From CAWJEL01 sp964647255 (GTDB taxonomy: Bacteria; Chloroflexota; Anaerolineae; CG2-30-64-16): DNA of 35,836 nucleotides. The notes under the pieces were generated by a model. That model was given only the letters and a program-made list of their open reading frames with translations, was not told the origin of the DNA and searched no databases. The stretch spans positions 1 to 35,836 of the forward strand of contig CAZYGI010000038.1 of NCBI GenBank assembly GCA_964647255.1, written 5' to 3'. Position numbers and translations under genes: made by a program. Below, piece by piece: positions 1-8,315 of this stretch (within the stretch, counting starts at the first letter, position 1; each line of letters opens with the position of its first letter).

Positions 1-591
1 GGCGCGCCGTCGGTCTTTGATGTGGATACCCTGCGGCCTTTGATCGAACAGGTGCGTCGTTTCACTCAGCCGTCCGCATCGGTTGCTGCCGATAGCATCC
101 GTAACGAGCGCGTCCTGGTGGATCACCTGCGCGCGCTGTTGTTTTTGACCGCCGACGGTGCCCCCCCACCCGGCCGTGGGGGGCGCGCTTATCTGATGCG
201 TCAGTTGACCCGCGAAATGCTGTCCGCGCAGAAGCTCTTGGGCATCCAGGACCCCGGATTTTGCGAAGCGTTGCTTCGAACCACGCTGGATCTGTACGCG
301 GGAGACCAACCTCAGCTTCCCTCCGCCCAGGGGACGTTGCGAACATATATTGCCGAAGGGATTGCACGCTTTGAGCCGACGTTGACGCGCGGGCAGCGCC
401 ATCTGGACCGCTTGTTGGGGCGCCGGGGAGAGGGCTGGATCACCGGGGACGAGATGGTCAGGCTCGAAAAACAACACGGCATCCCGGTGCCGCTCCTGGA
501 AGCCATGCTGCGGGAGCGGCAGGTGCGCTACAGCCGGGATGCATACCTGGCCGCGTACCACCGCTGGCGGGCGACAGCGGGGGCAGCTTGA
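1..591 (+). CDS. Unrecognised helical protein, C-terminal part (5'-truncated by window edge)
   Basis: The frame is open from base 1, reading GAPSVFD before the first possible start (GTG at 22), so this is most likely the C-terminal 196 residues of a longer protein. It ends in TGA at 589-591, 36 nt before the ATG of the GAF kinase, and may be cotranscribed with it. The sequence is rich in Leu, Arg and Ala and predicted to be mostly helical. It has a glycine/proline-rich loop around residues 52-60 and no membrane segment, cysteine cluster or nucleotide-binding motif. I do not recognise a family. Its position directly upstream of the kinase/receiver/CHAT genes makes a regulatory or adaptor role possible, but that is only context. 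Confidence 0.6.
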   Translation, partial: GAPSVFDVDTLRPLIEQVRRFTQPSASVAADSIRNERVLVDHLRALLFLTADGAPPPGRGGRAYLMRQLTREMLSAQKLLGIQDPGFCEALLRTTLDLYAGDQPQLPSAQGTLRTYIAEGIARFEPTLTRGQRHLDRLLGRRGEGWITGDEMVRLEKQHGIPVPLLEAMLRERQVRYSRDAYLAAYHRWRATAGAA

Positions 592-627
592 GGTTGGCCA
601 GGATCGAACGGGGCAGTGGGAGGGAAT

Positions 628-2451
628 ATGGCCAGTGACAGGGTCGCGAAGATTCTACAGTCGGGCTATCGCAAGATCCGGGATTTGATGGACACGGATC
701 GGGTCTATGTGGCGCTGTACGATGCCAGACGAGGCTATCTTGAATTTCCCCTGGTCGAGCCGCCAGATGAAAACGGCGATACGGACCAGATACGCTGGGA
801 CGAGCGGCCCTTGCGGGCATTCGCGCCGCCGTCGAACGATGGCGCCGAGATCTTGTGGCCTGATTGGGTGATCACCCAACGGAAGACCGTTCTTTGCGAT
901 CCTGTCACACCATCGGATATCGAAGCCGGTCGGCTGGTGTATTGGCCCGGCGAGCCGCTGCCGCTTTCCTGGCTGGGCGTGCCGCTGGTGGCCGAAGATC
1001 ACACCCTCGGCGCCCTGGTGGTGGAGAACCGGCGCCAGGCGGGCGCGTTTGGACAGAAAGTTGGGGTGCTCTCTATTGCTGCGCGTAACATGGCCGGCGC
1101 CTTGGCCCAAGCCCGGCTTCGTGAACAGATGGAACGCCAGATCGCCAGGCTCACAGCTCTTCATGACATGGGCCAGAAGTTGACAGCCAGCATCCAATTG
1201 AGTGAGCAGGAGATCATCGAGCTGATCTACGAGCAGGCCAGCCGGGTGATGGACACCAAAAACATGTACATTGCCCTATACGACGAAGCTACAGACACCG
1301 TCCGCTTCGCCCTGGCCTACCGTGATGACCGGCGGGTGGATGTCGAGCAGGAGGAAGGGTGGCAGCCGCGTTCTGGCGGCCAGGGACGGACAGAGGAGAT
1401 CATTCGCACGCGCAAACCCCTCTTCACCGCCTTACGAGCCGATTCAGAAGCATGGTACCAGGAGCAGGGGCGCAAAGACTATATCAAACAACCGTTTGCT
1501 TCCTGGGTCGGCGTGCCGATGATAGCTGGCCCAAAGGTGCTCGGAGTCATAGCAACATACCACGCTACGCGCGAATACGCGTATGATGTGGACGATGTGC
1601 AGACGTTGAGCATGCTGGCTAGCCAGGCGGCGGTGGCGATTGAGAATGCGCGGCTGTATGCAGGGATGGAACAACTAGTCAAAGAGCGTACCAAGGATTT
1701 CCTACGCGAGCAGGAACGGGCCAACGCTGCCGAGAAATTGGCTTTGATGAGCGATGTGGCCGCTGAGTTTGCCCACCGCATGAATAACCTGGCGGGAACG
1801 ATTCCGGCTCGCGTCGAATCGGTAATAGAGAATTTGGACCCGAGCAACCCAAAGGTAAGAGAAGTTCTCAAACAGCTAGATGGCATCGCTAATGACGCCA
1901 AGCTGCTTCTCGATGCTGCTAGGCAGATTAGGAAGAGCTCCGAAATTCGATACCCCGAAGTGATAGACGTCGCAGATGCAATAGGAACCGCCATAGGAAG
2001 AATTCAGTCACTGGCCTTGAACATAGATGCCCACTTTGAAATCGAGAGTGATTGCGCAGAAGATTTGCCTTATGTCTATGCCGAAAGAAACAAATTTCTG
2101 GACACCCTGATAAGCCTGATGCAAAACGGCCTAGAGGCAATGCCCCAAGGCGGCACCCTTACCGTAAAGGCGCAAAGAAGAGAGATTGACAACAGACTAT
2201 ATGTCGAGATTGCGATTTCTGATACTGGAGTTGGCATTGCTGCATCACATTTGCCTAAGATTTTTGACTTGTTCTTTACTACAAAGAAAGACGGTTTAGG
2301 ATTTGGTCTATGGCGCGATCGAATGTTCGTCAAGCAACTTGGTGGTGACATAGAGGTCATCAGTTCTGACAACAAAGGCGCCACATTCATAGTGAGAATA
2401 CCAGCATCACGAGCCCATATCGGGTTAGCGGGAGGAGCGTATGCAAGATAA
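628..2451 (+). CDS. Cytosolic GAF-GAF sensor histidine kinase
   Basis: This is a soluble 607-aa kinase with no membrane segment, so it should sense an intracellular signal. The domains in order are GAF1 (about 10-165), GAF2 (about 185-345), a short coiled coil, a phosphoacceptor helix with His383 in the context FAHRMNN, and a GHKL ATPase with N-box Asn500 (LMQNGLEAM), G1 at Asp532 (DTGVGI), F-box (FDLFF) and G2 (GLGFGL, from 556). ATG 628 is preferred over GTG 616 because GGGAGGG at 618-624 lies just before it. The receiver gene starts inside its last codons. Base composition changes near 1.8 kb, about where the H-box begins: the GAF half is clearly GC-richer than the catalytic half. Kinase assignment is firm; the ligand is unknown. 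Confidence 0.93.
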   Translation: MASDRVAKILQSGYRKIRDLMDTDRVYVALYDARRGYLEFPLVEPPDENGDTDQIRWDERPLRAFAPPSNDGAEILWPDWVITQRKTVLCDPVTPSDIEAGRLVYWPGEPLPLSWLGVPLVAEDHTLGALVVENRRQAGAFGQKVGVLSIAARNMAGALAQARLREQMERQIARLTALHDMGQKLTASIQLSEQEIIELIYEQASRVMDTKNMYIALYDEATDTVRFALAYRDDRRVDVEQEEGWQPRSGGQGRTEEIIRTRKPLFTALRADSEAWYQEQGRKDYIKQPFASWVGVPMIAGPKVLGVIATYHATREYAYDVDDVQTLSMLASQAAVAIENARLYAGMEQLVKERTKDFLREQERANAAEKLALMSDVAAEFAHRMNNLAGTIPARVESVIENLDPSNPKVREVLKQLDGIANDAKLLLDAARQIRKSSEIRYPEVIDVADAIGTAIGRIQSLALNIDAHFEIESDCAEDLPYVYAERNKFLDTLISLMQNGLEAMPQGGTLTVKAQRREIDNRLYVEIAISDTGVGIAASHLPKIFDLFFTTKKDGLGFGLWRDRMFVKQLGGDIEVISSDNKGATFIVRIPASRAHIGLAGGAYAR

Positions 2452-2887
2452 TAAAGAAAAACGCGCAGTATTAATAATGGACGATAAGGAGAATTGGAGA
2501 AACTTCCTTGCCGACATACTATTGGACGAATATGCGGTGACGGTAGTGGCGGATTATGATAGTGCCCTGAAGGCGTTAACGTATCAAAATCCTCCGTTTC
2601 ATGTTGCAATAGTTGATATTCGACTCGATGATGAGGACCCCAATGATGAGCAAGGTCTGGCTTTTGCTCGTGCACTTAAATCACTAGAAAAACCTATCAA
2701 CATAATAATGCTAACAGGTTATCCAACTATTCGTACCACGAGAAGAGCATTTCGTGAACTGCAGGTGTTTGACTACCTTGAGAAGGTACCGGAAGATGGT
2801 GGTGGATTCAATCTCGCAGGTTTTCGACGAAGAGTTCGTGAAGCCGCAGATGATATCGACACCAGACGATCTCAGAAGAAAACCTGA
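2441..2887 (+). CDS. Single-domain response regulator (receiver only)
   Basis: This 148-aa receiver has the acidic pair Asp14-Asp15, phosphoacceptor Asp59 (IVDIRL), Thr92 (MLTGYP) and Lys115 (YLEK). There is no DNA-binding or enzymatic output domain, so it must act by protein contact. The loop after Asp59 is longer and more acidic than usual (RLDDEDPNDEQG). The ATG lies 11 nt inside the end of the kinase gene, with GGAGGAG at 2431-2437, indicating translational coupling and a cognate pair. The CHAT-nucleosidase-CHAT gene follows after 83 nt, so the most economical reading is that phosphorylated receiver controls that protein. A final basic tail (RRSQKK) is present. Base composition is AT-rich relative to the rest of the window. 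Confidence 0.93.
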   Translation: MQDNKEKRAVLIMDDKENWRNFLADILLDEYAVTVVADYDSALKALTYQNPPFHVAIVDIRLDDEDPNDEQGLAFARALKSLEKPINIIMLTGYPTIRTTRRAFRELQVFDYLEKVPEDGGGFNLAGFRRRVREAADDIDTRRSQKKT

Positions 2888-2970
2888 GTATCCTGTACTT
2901 GCTCTATGTTTATCTTTTTGGGCAGCCTCACTACTCGGCGCAACATCAAGCTTTGATCGGACTGGATAAG

Positions 2971-5904
2971 ATGCCACCAATTACTATAGAAATCGATGAC
3001 TCAACTAGCAGAATGATAATCTCCAAAGGCGGCGGGTATGGCACAGTATCGTTTGATTACCACAAACCATACGACGATGCAGATGCAAGAATGAAATTGA
3101 TGCGCGATCTTTCTGATCTTGCGCATCTTTGGAAAAGTAACCCTGGTTCACCTCGAAAGATAGACCTCAACCGACTGGCTACTATAGGCCGTAAAGCCGC
3201 CAGGGAGATACTCGGCAACAAGTGGAAAGAGGTTGGTGAGTATTTTCAAGATGTGCCAACAGAGGATATCCAAGTCAAAGGCAGCTCTCCCAAGTGGCAG
3301 ATGCCGTGGGAGTTATTGTATTTTCGCGACATGCCCACCAGTGATCCTTCGCAATTTCTAGGATACGGGCGCAATATCTATCGAGATTATCAATCGAGAC
3401 ACAATGGAACAGGCCTTTCCGTTTTGGGCCTGATTTCTTGTAACTTGTCAGTTGATCACAAGGACGAAGCCAGGCATGTTAGCGCCGTCGAAGACCATCT
3501 GGTCAAATATGAAAGGTTTCCAAAAAACGGAATTCTGAATCGTGAAGACAAACAGTCACCAACTAAGCTGTTTCAGTGGCTTAGCGGCAAAGATCTGATC
3601 CACTTCGCAGGAGTGATGGTTCCCCTCCAGCAACTGGAACAAGCGTGGTTAATGATAGATCGAAGTCTCCAACTATCAGTTGATGAACTGAGGGAGTTTA
3701 AGGAAAGTTCGGACTCAAAACTTTTTGACAGGGAGCCACTGGTTGTTCTAAATTTCAGAGACAATTATTTCCGTGATCCTCAGCAAGTGCTTGACTATGT
3801 GCGATTCTTTTTGAATTCGGCGGCTAGTGGGGTTATTGTGAGTGAATTGCCATTACCGCCACTGTTAGCGGTCAGGTTCGCTGAGCATTTTTACGGGAAT
3901 CTCCTCAAAAGCAGTCGGCCGCTCGGCAAGGTGCTGGCTGAGACAAAGTCCAACCTGATTGATAAAGGCGATTTGTTTGCCATGTTCTATGCTCCATTTT
4001 TTGATCCCGAGACCAAATTGGAACTGCCAGAAAGTGGACCTATACCCATGAGACCCCTACCAAAAAGCCAAAACGCCCCGATCGTAATTGTCACAACCAC
4101 AAAAATCGAAACGCAAGTGGTATTGAATGTAATAGGTGGCAATCGAGTCTTTCGTCAGATAACTAAGGATGCAGTCTATTATAAGCTGGGCGTACTTGGC
4201 GGTGCCTCAATTTATCTGGTTCAATCCGAAATGGGTAATGCCACGCCAGGCGGAGCTCTGTCAACCGTGAACCAAGTCATCAGGGACCTGAATCCCCAAG
4301 CTGTTATCATGTGTGGAATTGCGTTTGGTCTTCGCCCCGAAAGCCAAAAGCTAGGCGATGTTTTGGTTTCGAAGCAGATTCGATGTTATGAGCCTCAAAA
4401 GGTCGATGCTGAGAAAGGGGTTATCCTGCGTGGAGATCGGGTCACTTGTTCCACAGGACTTCTGAAGCGATTCCGGGCTGGCGATAATGATTGGAAAGGT
4501 GCTCCCACTCATTTTGGACTGATTCTTTCCGGCGAGAAGCTCGTAAACGATCCAGGATTTCGAGAACAACTCCTGCGCTTTGAGCCAGAGGCTATTGGCG
4601 GTGAAATGGAAGGTGCGGGTCTTTACGTAGCTGCCCATGATGCCAAGGTAGACTGGATCCTGGTCAAGGCGATCTGTGACTGGGCAGACGGCAATAAAGA
4701 TGATACAGCACAAGCTCTGGCGGCGCGTAATGCTGCCGAATTCGTGTTGCATGTCTTGAATCTGGGTGGGTGGGACAGTCCATCTCCACACTTGGAGAAT
4801 CTGGCAGCCACAGAAGCGAAATATGCAGAAAAGGCGAGTCCCGTGAGCCAAGAGACCTACACTGACTTCACCCTCCACATTGGCCGTGATGGCCGCGCTC
4901 ATGCCTACTCTGACGAAGGTGAACAAAGCGCGACGATCTCCCTGGACATCCCTGCCGACATCGGCACGACGATTGATCTGATCGAACAGAATAAGACAAG
5001 CGAGACTTTGTTGAAGCAGTTCGGGAAGCGTCTCTACCAAATCGCCTTTCCCGAGACCATAGACAGGCACTTCCATCAAACAGAAGCCGTTGCCAGAAAC
5101 CAGGGCCGTAAGCTCCGCATCCGGTTCAATGTCGAGCATGTGGAGTTGGCGCAGTTACCGTGGGAGTTCCTCTATCGCGAAGAACGCGGGCACTTCCTGG
5201 CCATCAACCCGGACACTGTCCTCTCTCACTATTTGAACCTGCCTATGCCGCCCGGATATGTGCGTCGTCGCGAGGGCCCCCTGCACATGCTGGCGATTAT
5301 CGCCGACCCCACCGACCAAACTCGACTCCCTCCTGACGAGTGGGAAGCTATCATCAAGGCAGCGCTGGCCGGCCCCATGAATTCTGGGCAGATGACGCTC
5401 CAAACCGCGAAGCATGCAACGCGCAAGGAAATCCGTAATGCGCTCCTGCAGCAGAAGCCGGACATCATTCAGTTCGTGGGGCATGGCATTTATCAAGATG
5501 GCAAAGGATATTTGGCCCTGGTGAATGAGAAGACGGGGAAGACCTGGTTAGTGGATGACGAACGTTTTGCCAATCTCTACCTGGGGTATGGCGATCATCT
5601 TGGCTTGATCAGCCTCGCCACGTGTGAAAGCGCCAAAAGCGACGATCCGCAAGGCTTCCTTGGTGTTGCTCCCAAGCTCGTCGAGCGCGACGTGCCTGCA
5701 GTGCTCGCCATGAGGTACCAGGTTCGTATTGAGACCGCGAAGATATTCTTAGAAGACTTCTATAGTTCGGTGGCCGCGCGCAAGCCAATTGATTGGGCTA
5801 CCCAGGCAGCGCGCAACGCCATATCGCAGGAGCTCGGCTTCGGCAACCGCGAATTCGCCACGCCGGTGTTGTTCATGCGGGCGAAGGATGGGAATATCTT
5901 CTGA
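2971..5904 (+). CDS. CHAT-like / nucleoside phosphorylase / CHAT protease fusion
   Basis: This 977-aa protein has three units. Residues 1-360 look like a CHAT (caspase/HetF-type) fold: PWELLYF at 112-118 and LIHFAG ending at 214. The expected catalytic His and Cys are gone (GHG is replaced by GVM; the NACES position reads LNFRDN), so this half is probably non-catalytic. Residues 370-620 form a nucleoside phosphorylase/MTA-SAH nucleosidase-type domain with VTTTKIE, MCGIAFGL, EMEGAG (545-550) and CDWADG (Asp570). Residues 633-977 are a complete CHAT domain with LPWEFLY (730-736), His838 in FVGHG and Cys885 in LATCES. The likely roles are a nucleotide-metabolite-cleaving effector or sensor joined to a cysteine protease. 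ATG 2971 is chosen over TTG 2899 because the upstream residues lack family character. No signal peptide or membrane segment is seen. Composition is AT-rich up to about 4.83 kb, then GC-rich for the active CHAT. Confidence 0.9.
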   Translation: MPPITIEIDDSTSRMIISKGGGYGTVSFDYHKPYDDADARMKLMRDLSDLAHLWKSNPGSPRKIDLNRLATIGRKAAREILGNKWKEVGEYFQDVPTEDIQVKGSSPKWQMPWELLYFRDMPTSDPSQFLGYGRNIYRDYQSRHNGTGLSVLGLISCNLSVDHKDEARHVSAVEDHLVKYERFPKNGILNREDKQSPTKLFQWLSGKDLIHFAGVMVPLQQLEQAWLMIDRSLQLSVDELREFKESSDSKLFDREPLVVLNFRDNYFRDPQQVLDYVRFFLNSAASGVIVSELPLPPLLAVRFAEHFYGNLLKSSRPLGKVLAETKSNLIDKGDLFAMFYAPFFDPETKLELPESGPIPMRPLPKSQNAPIVIVTTTKIETQVVLNVIGGNRVFRQITKDAVYYKLGVLGGASIYLVQSEMGNATPGGALSTVNQVIRDLNPQAVIMCGIAFGLRPESQKLGDVLVSKQIRCYEPQKVDAEKGVILRGDRVTCSTGLLKRFRAGDNDWKGAPTHFGLILSGEKLVNDPGFREQLLRFEPEAIGGEMEGAGLYVAAHDAKVDWILVKAICDWADGNKDDTAQALAARNAAEFVLHVLNLGGWDSPSPHLENLAATEAKYAEKASPVSQETYTDFTLHIGRDGRAHAYSDEGEQSATISLDIPADIGTTIDLIEQNKTSETLLKQFGKRLYQIAFPETIDRHFHQTEAVARNQGRKLRIRFNVEHVELAQLPWEFLYREERGHFLAINPDTVLSHYLNLPMPPGYVRRREGPLHMLAIIADPTDQTRLPPDEWEAIIKAALAGPMNSGQMTLQTAKHATRKEIRNALLQQKPDIIQFVGHGIYQDGKGYLALVNEKTGKTWLVDDERFANLYLGYGDHLGLISLATCESAKSDDPQGFLGVAPKLVERDVPAVLAMRYQVRIETAKIFLEDFYSSVAARKPIDWATQAARNAISQELGFGNREFATPVLFMRAKDGNIF

Positions 5905-6001
5905 TCGCTGCCGGCATCTTTGTTCGGCGAGAGGAAGATCGGTGAAGGCAATAGTCCAAGCGGCAGCATTCGACTCTGCTGGGTTCGGCCTTTGCGATAT
6001 G

Positions 6002-6035
6002 AACTGAAGGCTCCATCCATCAACGACCTTCAGTT
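6002..6035. terminator. Stem-loop between convergent genes
   Basis: AACTGAAGG (6002-6010) and CCTTCAGTT (6027-6035) form a perfect 9-bp stem with a 16-nt loop. It sits between the end of the CHAT fusion gene and the stop of the convergent membrane-protein gene. There is no clear U-tract on either side, so it may be a bidirectional weak terminator or an mRNA 3'-end stabiliser. Confidence 0.45.
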
Positions 6036-6036
6036 G

Positions 6037-6894
6037 CTATTCTCCTGGCGCGACCACTCCGGATAAGAATTCAACCCCGTTTATCAACCGAGCGATCCCT
6101 TGTTCGGCAGCCCCGCAACCCACTGCCGGGCACAGTGTTTCTATCACGTATGTCCGTCCTTCGTACTCGGTCATCATCATATGCCACACGACTCGTGTCG
6201 TTTGCTTGAAAACCCTGCCTTGAACTGTGATTTCACGTCCCGGCAGCTTCTGCGCGCCTATCTCACATTGCTTCGGAAGCCCCACTACGAAATCATCGGA
6301 AAGTGTTTTCGTGATGGCCCTCACCTGTTGTGTCCAAGGATCCGCTGACTCTTGGTCTGTTTTACCAATCGGAGGCGGTAGATAACAAATCTGTAAACGA
6401 ACACACGCGTCGGGCGCATCCACCTGGCAATCGGCATCGGCCAGAGTCGTCCCGCGGCAATCAATGCCCAATCTGACCACGCCAGGCATGAAGCCACTGA
6501 TGTCGGCGATTTGAAAGTGATACAGGCTGTTGGTGTAGGGCTTCGGCTTGAGCTTACCGGTCCACTCATTCGCGAACACAACGGCTCCCCCGACCAAAGG
6601 CCCCACAACGATGAGCAAGATGACCACAAAACGCCAGAATTCGACGGTCTTTGCTGCCTTGCGAACCTCCCGCCCGAAAATGCGTGGGGTTAGCGGTGAT
6701 TGGCCATCATCACCCGTTTCTGGGTTGCGTATCCGTAAGCGCCAGAGGCGACGCCAGCGCACCGGCAGGAGGCTGATCCACCGCCAGACTGCAGCGCCCC
6801 ATAAAGCGAATTTCATCTTGAAGGTTGAACCGGTCTCTTCATAAGGAGATTCTCGTCTTTCGGTAGACTCATCAGATGTAGGCGTCTGTGTCAT
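6037..6894 (-). CDS. Single-pass membrane protein of unknown function
   Basis: This is a 285-aa protein with a hydrophilic N-terminal segment (1-85) containing a basic WRWI/RWRRLWRLR patch. A strong hydrophobic segment lies at about 89-108 (FVVILLIVVGPLVGGAVVFA), followed by a C-terminal domain of about 175 residues with six or seven cysteines that may be extracytoplasmic and disulfide-bonded. It is the last gene of a three-gene minus-strand operon behind two SPFH proteins (17-nt gap), so it is a plausible partner of the SPFH membrane assembly. The ATG at 6894 is preceded by a GGGGG stretch as a weak ribosome site. I do not recognise a family for the C-terminal domain. Confidence 0.75.
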   Translation of the reverse strand: MTQTPTSDESTERRESPYEETGSTFKMKFALWGAAVWRWISLLPVRWRRLWRLRIRNPETGDDGQSPLTPRIFGREVRKAAKTVEFWRFVVILLIVVGPLVGGAVVFANEWTGKLKPKPYTNSLYHFQIADISGFMPGVVRLGIDCRGTTLADADCQVDAPDACVRLQICYLPPPIGKTDQESADPWTQQVRAITKTLSDDFVVGLPKQCEIGAQKLPGREITVQGRVFKQTTRVVWHMMMTEYEGRTYVIETLCPAVGCGAAEQGIARLINGVEFLSGVVAPGE

Positions 6895-6911
6895 CGGACC
6901 CCCGGTTTGCT

Positions 6912-8306
6912 CTACTTGGCTTTACCCAACTCTGCAATCCATACACCAATAATTTGTATTCCCCAATCGCCTACTTTCTCTTGCAGCCGCTCGCGAAGCC
7001 GCTGGGCTAACAGCGTACGATCCTGATCCAGGCGTTCGCCTGTGATTAATGCCGGCAAGGCCTGGAAGAGCGTCATACGGGTATCATCCAATAGCTTGTG
7101 CTGCCAGGCCGGCCGCAATTCAGCAGGTTGCCACGGCTTGCGATGAGAAATGCCAGGCCTGCTCAATAGGTCGAGTGCAGCTTGAACCGCCCGGCCGACA
7201 TTATGTCGTCGCGTGATTTCATCCAGGTCGTGATAATGCACGCGATAACGTATTGCCAGGCTGATCTCGACCGTCAAATCACTTCTCACGTTAACTTTTT
7301 GCTTGGAAGAAACATAGTTGTGGATGTTCAACGGCACGATCGCACGTACCTTCTGCAAGAGAGGCCAGCCACGAAACGCTATGGGGCCTTCAGCTATTGC
7401 CGTACCGGCCGGACCATCAATGAGCGCCACACAAACCCCTGGGATATCTGTCGGTTTTTCAAACACCAAAGCCAAGAAGTATGCGATAACCGCAGCCAAA
7501 AATGCCAACCCGTAGGCGATCAGGCCGATTCTGGCTTGGCTGACACCACTGGCCCATGCCACTACCACCGCACCGAGCACTGCAATGCTCACAGCGATCA
7601 CGATTAGAACGCGAAGGAGGTACGGGTTGTTTTGTTGCACAGGAGGCCAGTTCGGGTGGATCACTTCTTCATCTGCCGGCGCTGCATTAAGAGCGTCATT
7701 CGGCGGCGGTGGAAGCGCGACCGGGGGCTGCGGGGCCACCACGCGCTGGCGATAGGCGTCTTGAGCTGTGTTCCAAAGCGCCTCCGCAGCGCGGCCGAAC
7801 TCACTGTAATTCAGTATCGGTAAAGCCTCCATCACCTCAGGCACTTGATCATCTAGATTCTGGCGCAGGTGCGCCAACGCCCGCGCCAGAATGGCGACTG
7901 CGCGGTTGTGCCGATGGAGAAAGTTGAGACGCTCAGCTTCCTGGTAGCGCGTGATTGCGCCTGGGAAATTGCCGCGCGCGTGCTCTAATGCACCCTGATA
8001 CATCGGTTGCACAGGTTCAAGGTCTGGCGGAACCCCTCCACGTCTGCGCAATCGTTCGATCAAATCCGTGGCCTTACGGCAATTTTGTTCGGCACGTTGC
8101 CAGCGGTCACGACTAACTGCTTCCGCAGCATCTCCGTTCGCCGGGCCTTCTCGCAATATGCTAACTACCTCATCCCAGACCTTTGTAATCAGGTCGGCAT
8201 CATTATGCACCGCATGCATCGGTCGGCGCAGACAGGCCAACATATCCGCCGCCTCTTCCCACCATGCTGCATCGCTGTATCGAGTGCCGAGAATGTCATC
8301 GGTCAT
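6912..8306 (-). CDS. Membrane protein with helical-repeat N-terminus and SPFH/band-7-like C-terminus
   Basis: This 464-aa protein has a helical N-terminal region (1-190) with TPR-like segments (for example YQGALEHARGNFPGAITRYQ). A proline-rich linker follows (about 193-225), then two transmembrane helices (about 231-250 and 260-280). The C-terminal domain resembles the SPFH/prohibitin fold: residues about 285-460 include VRAIVPLNIHNYV, VRSDLTVEISLAIRYRV and the closing GIQIIGVWIAELG. SPFH proteins oligomerise into membrane microdomain scaffolds. It starts 9 nt after the upstream SPFH gene with AGGAG in front, so the two are likely made in fixed ratio as partners. A helical-repeat arm on an SPFH protein is uncommon and suggests recruitment of a soluble partner. 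Confidence 0.8.
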   Translation of the reverse strand: MTDDILGTRYSDAAWWEEAADMLACLRRPMHAVHNDADLITKVWDEVVSILREGPANGDAAEAVSRDRWQRAEQNCRKATDLIERLRRRGGVPPDLEPVQPMYQGALEHARGNFPGAITRYQEAERLNFLHRHNRAVAILARALAHLRQNLDDQVPEVMEALPILNYSEFGRAAEALWNTAQDAYRQRVVAPQPPVALPPPPNDALNAAPADEEVIHPNWPPVQQNNPYLLRVLIVIAVSIAVLGAVVVAWASGVSQARIGLIAYGLAFLAAVIAYFLALVFEKPTDIPGVCVALIDGPAGTAIAEGPIAFRGWPLLQKVRAIVPLNIHNYVSSKQKVNVRSDLTVEISLAIRYRVHYHDLDEITRRHNVGRAVQAALDLLSRPGISHRKPWQPAELRPAWQHKLLDDTRMTLFQALPALITGERLDQDRTLLAQRLRERLQEKVGDWGIQIIGVWIAELGKAK

Positions 8307-8315
8307 GGCGGTCTC

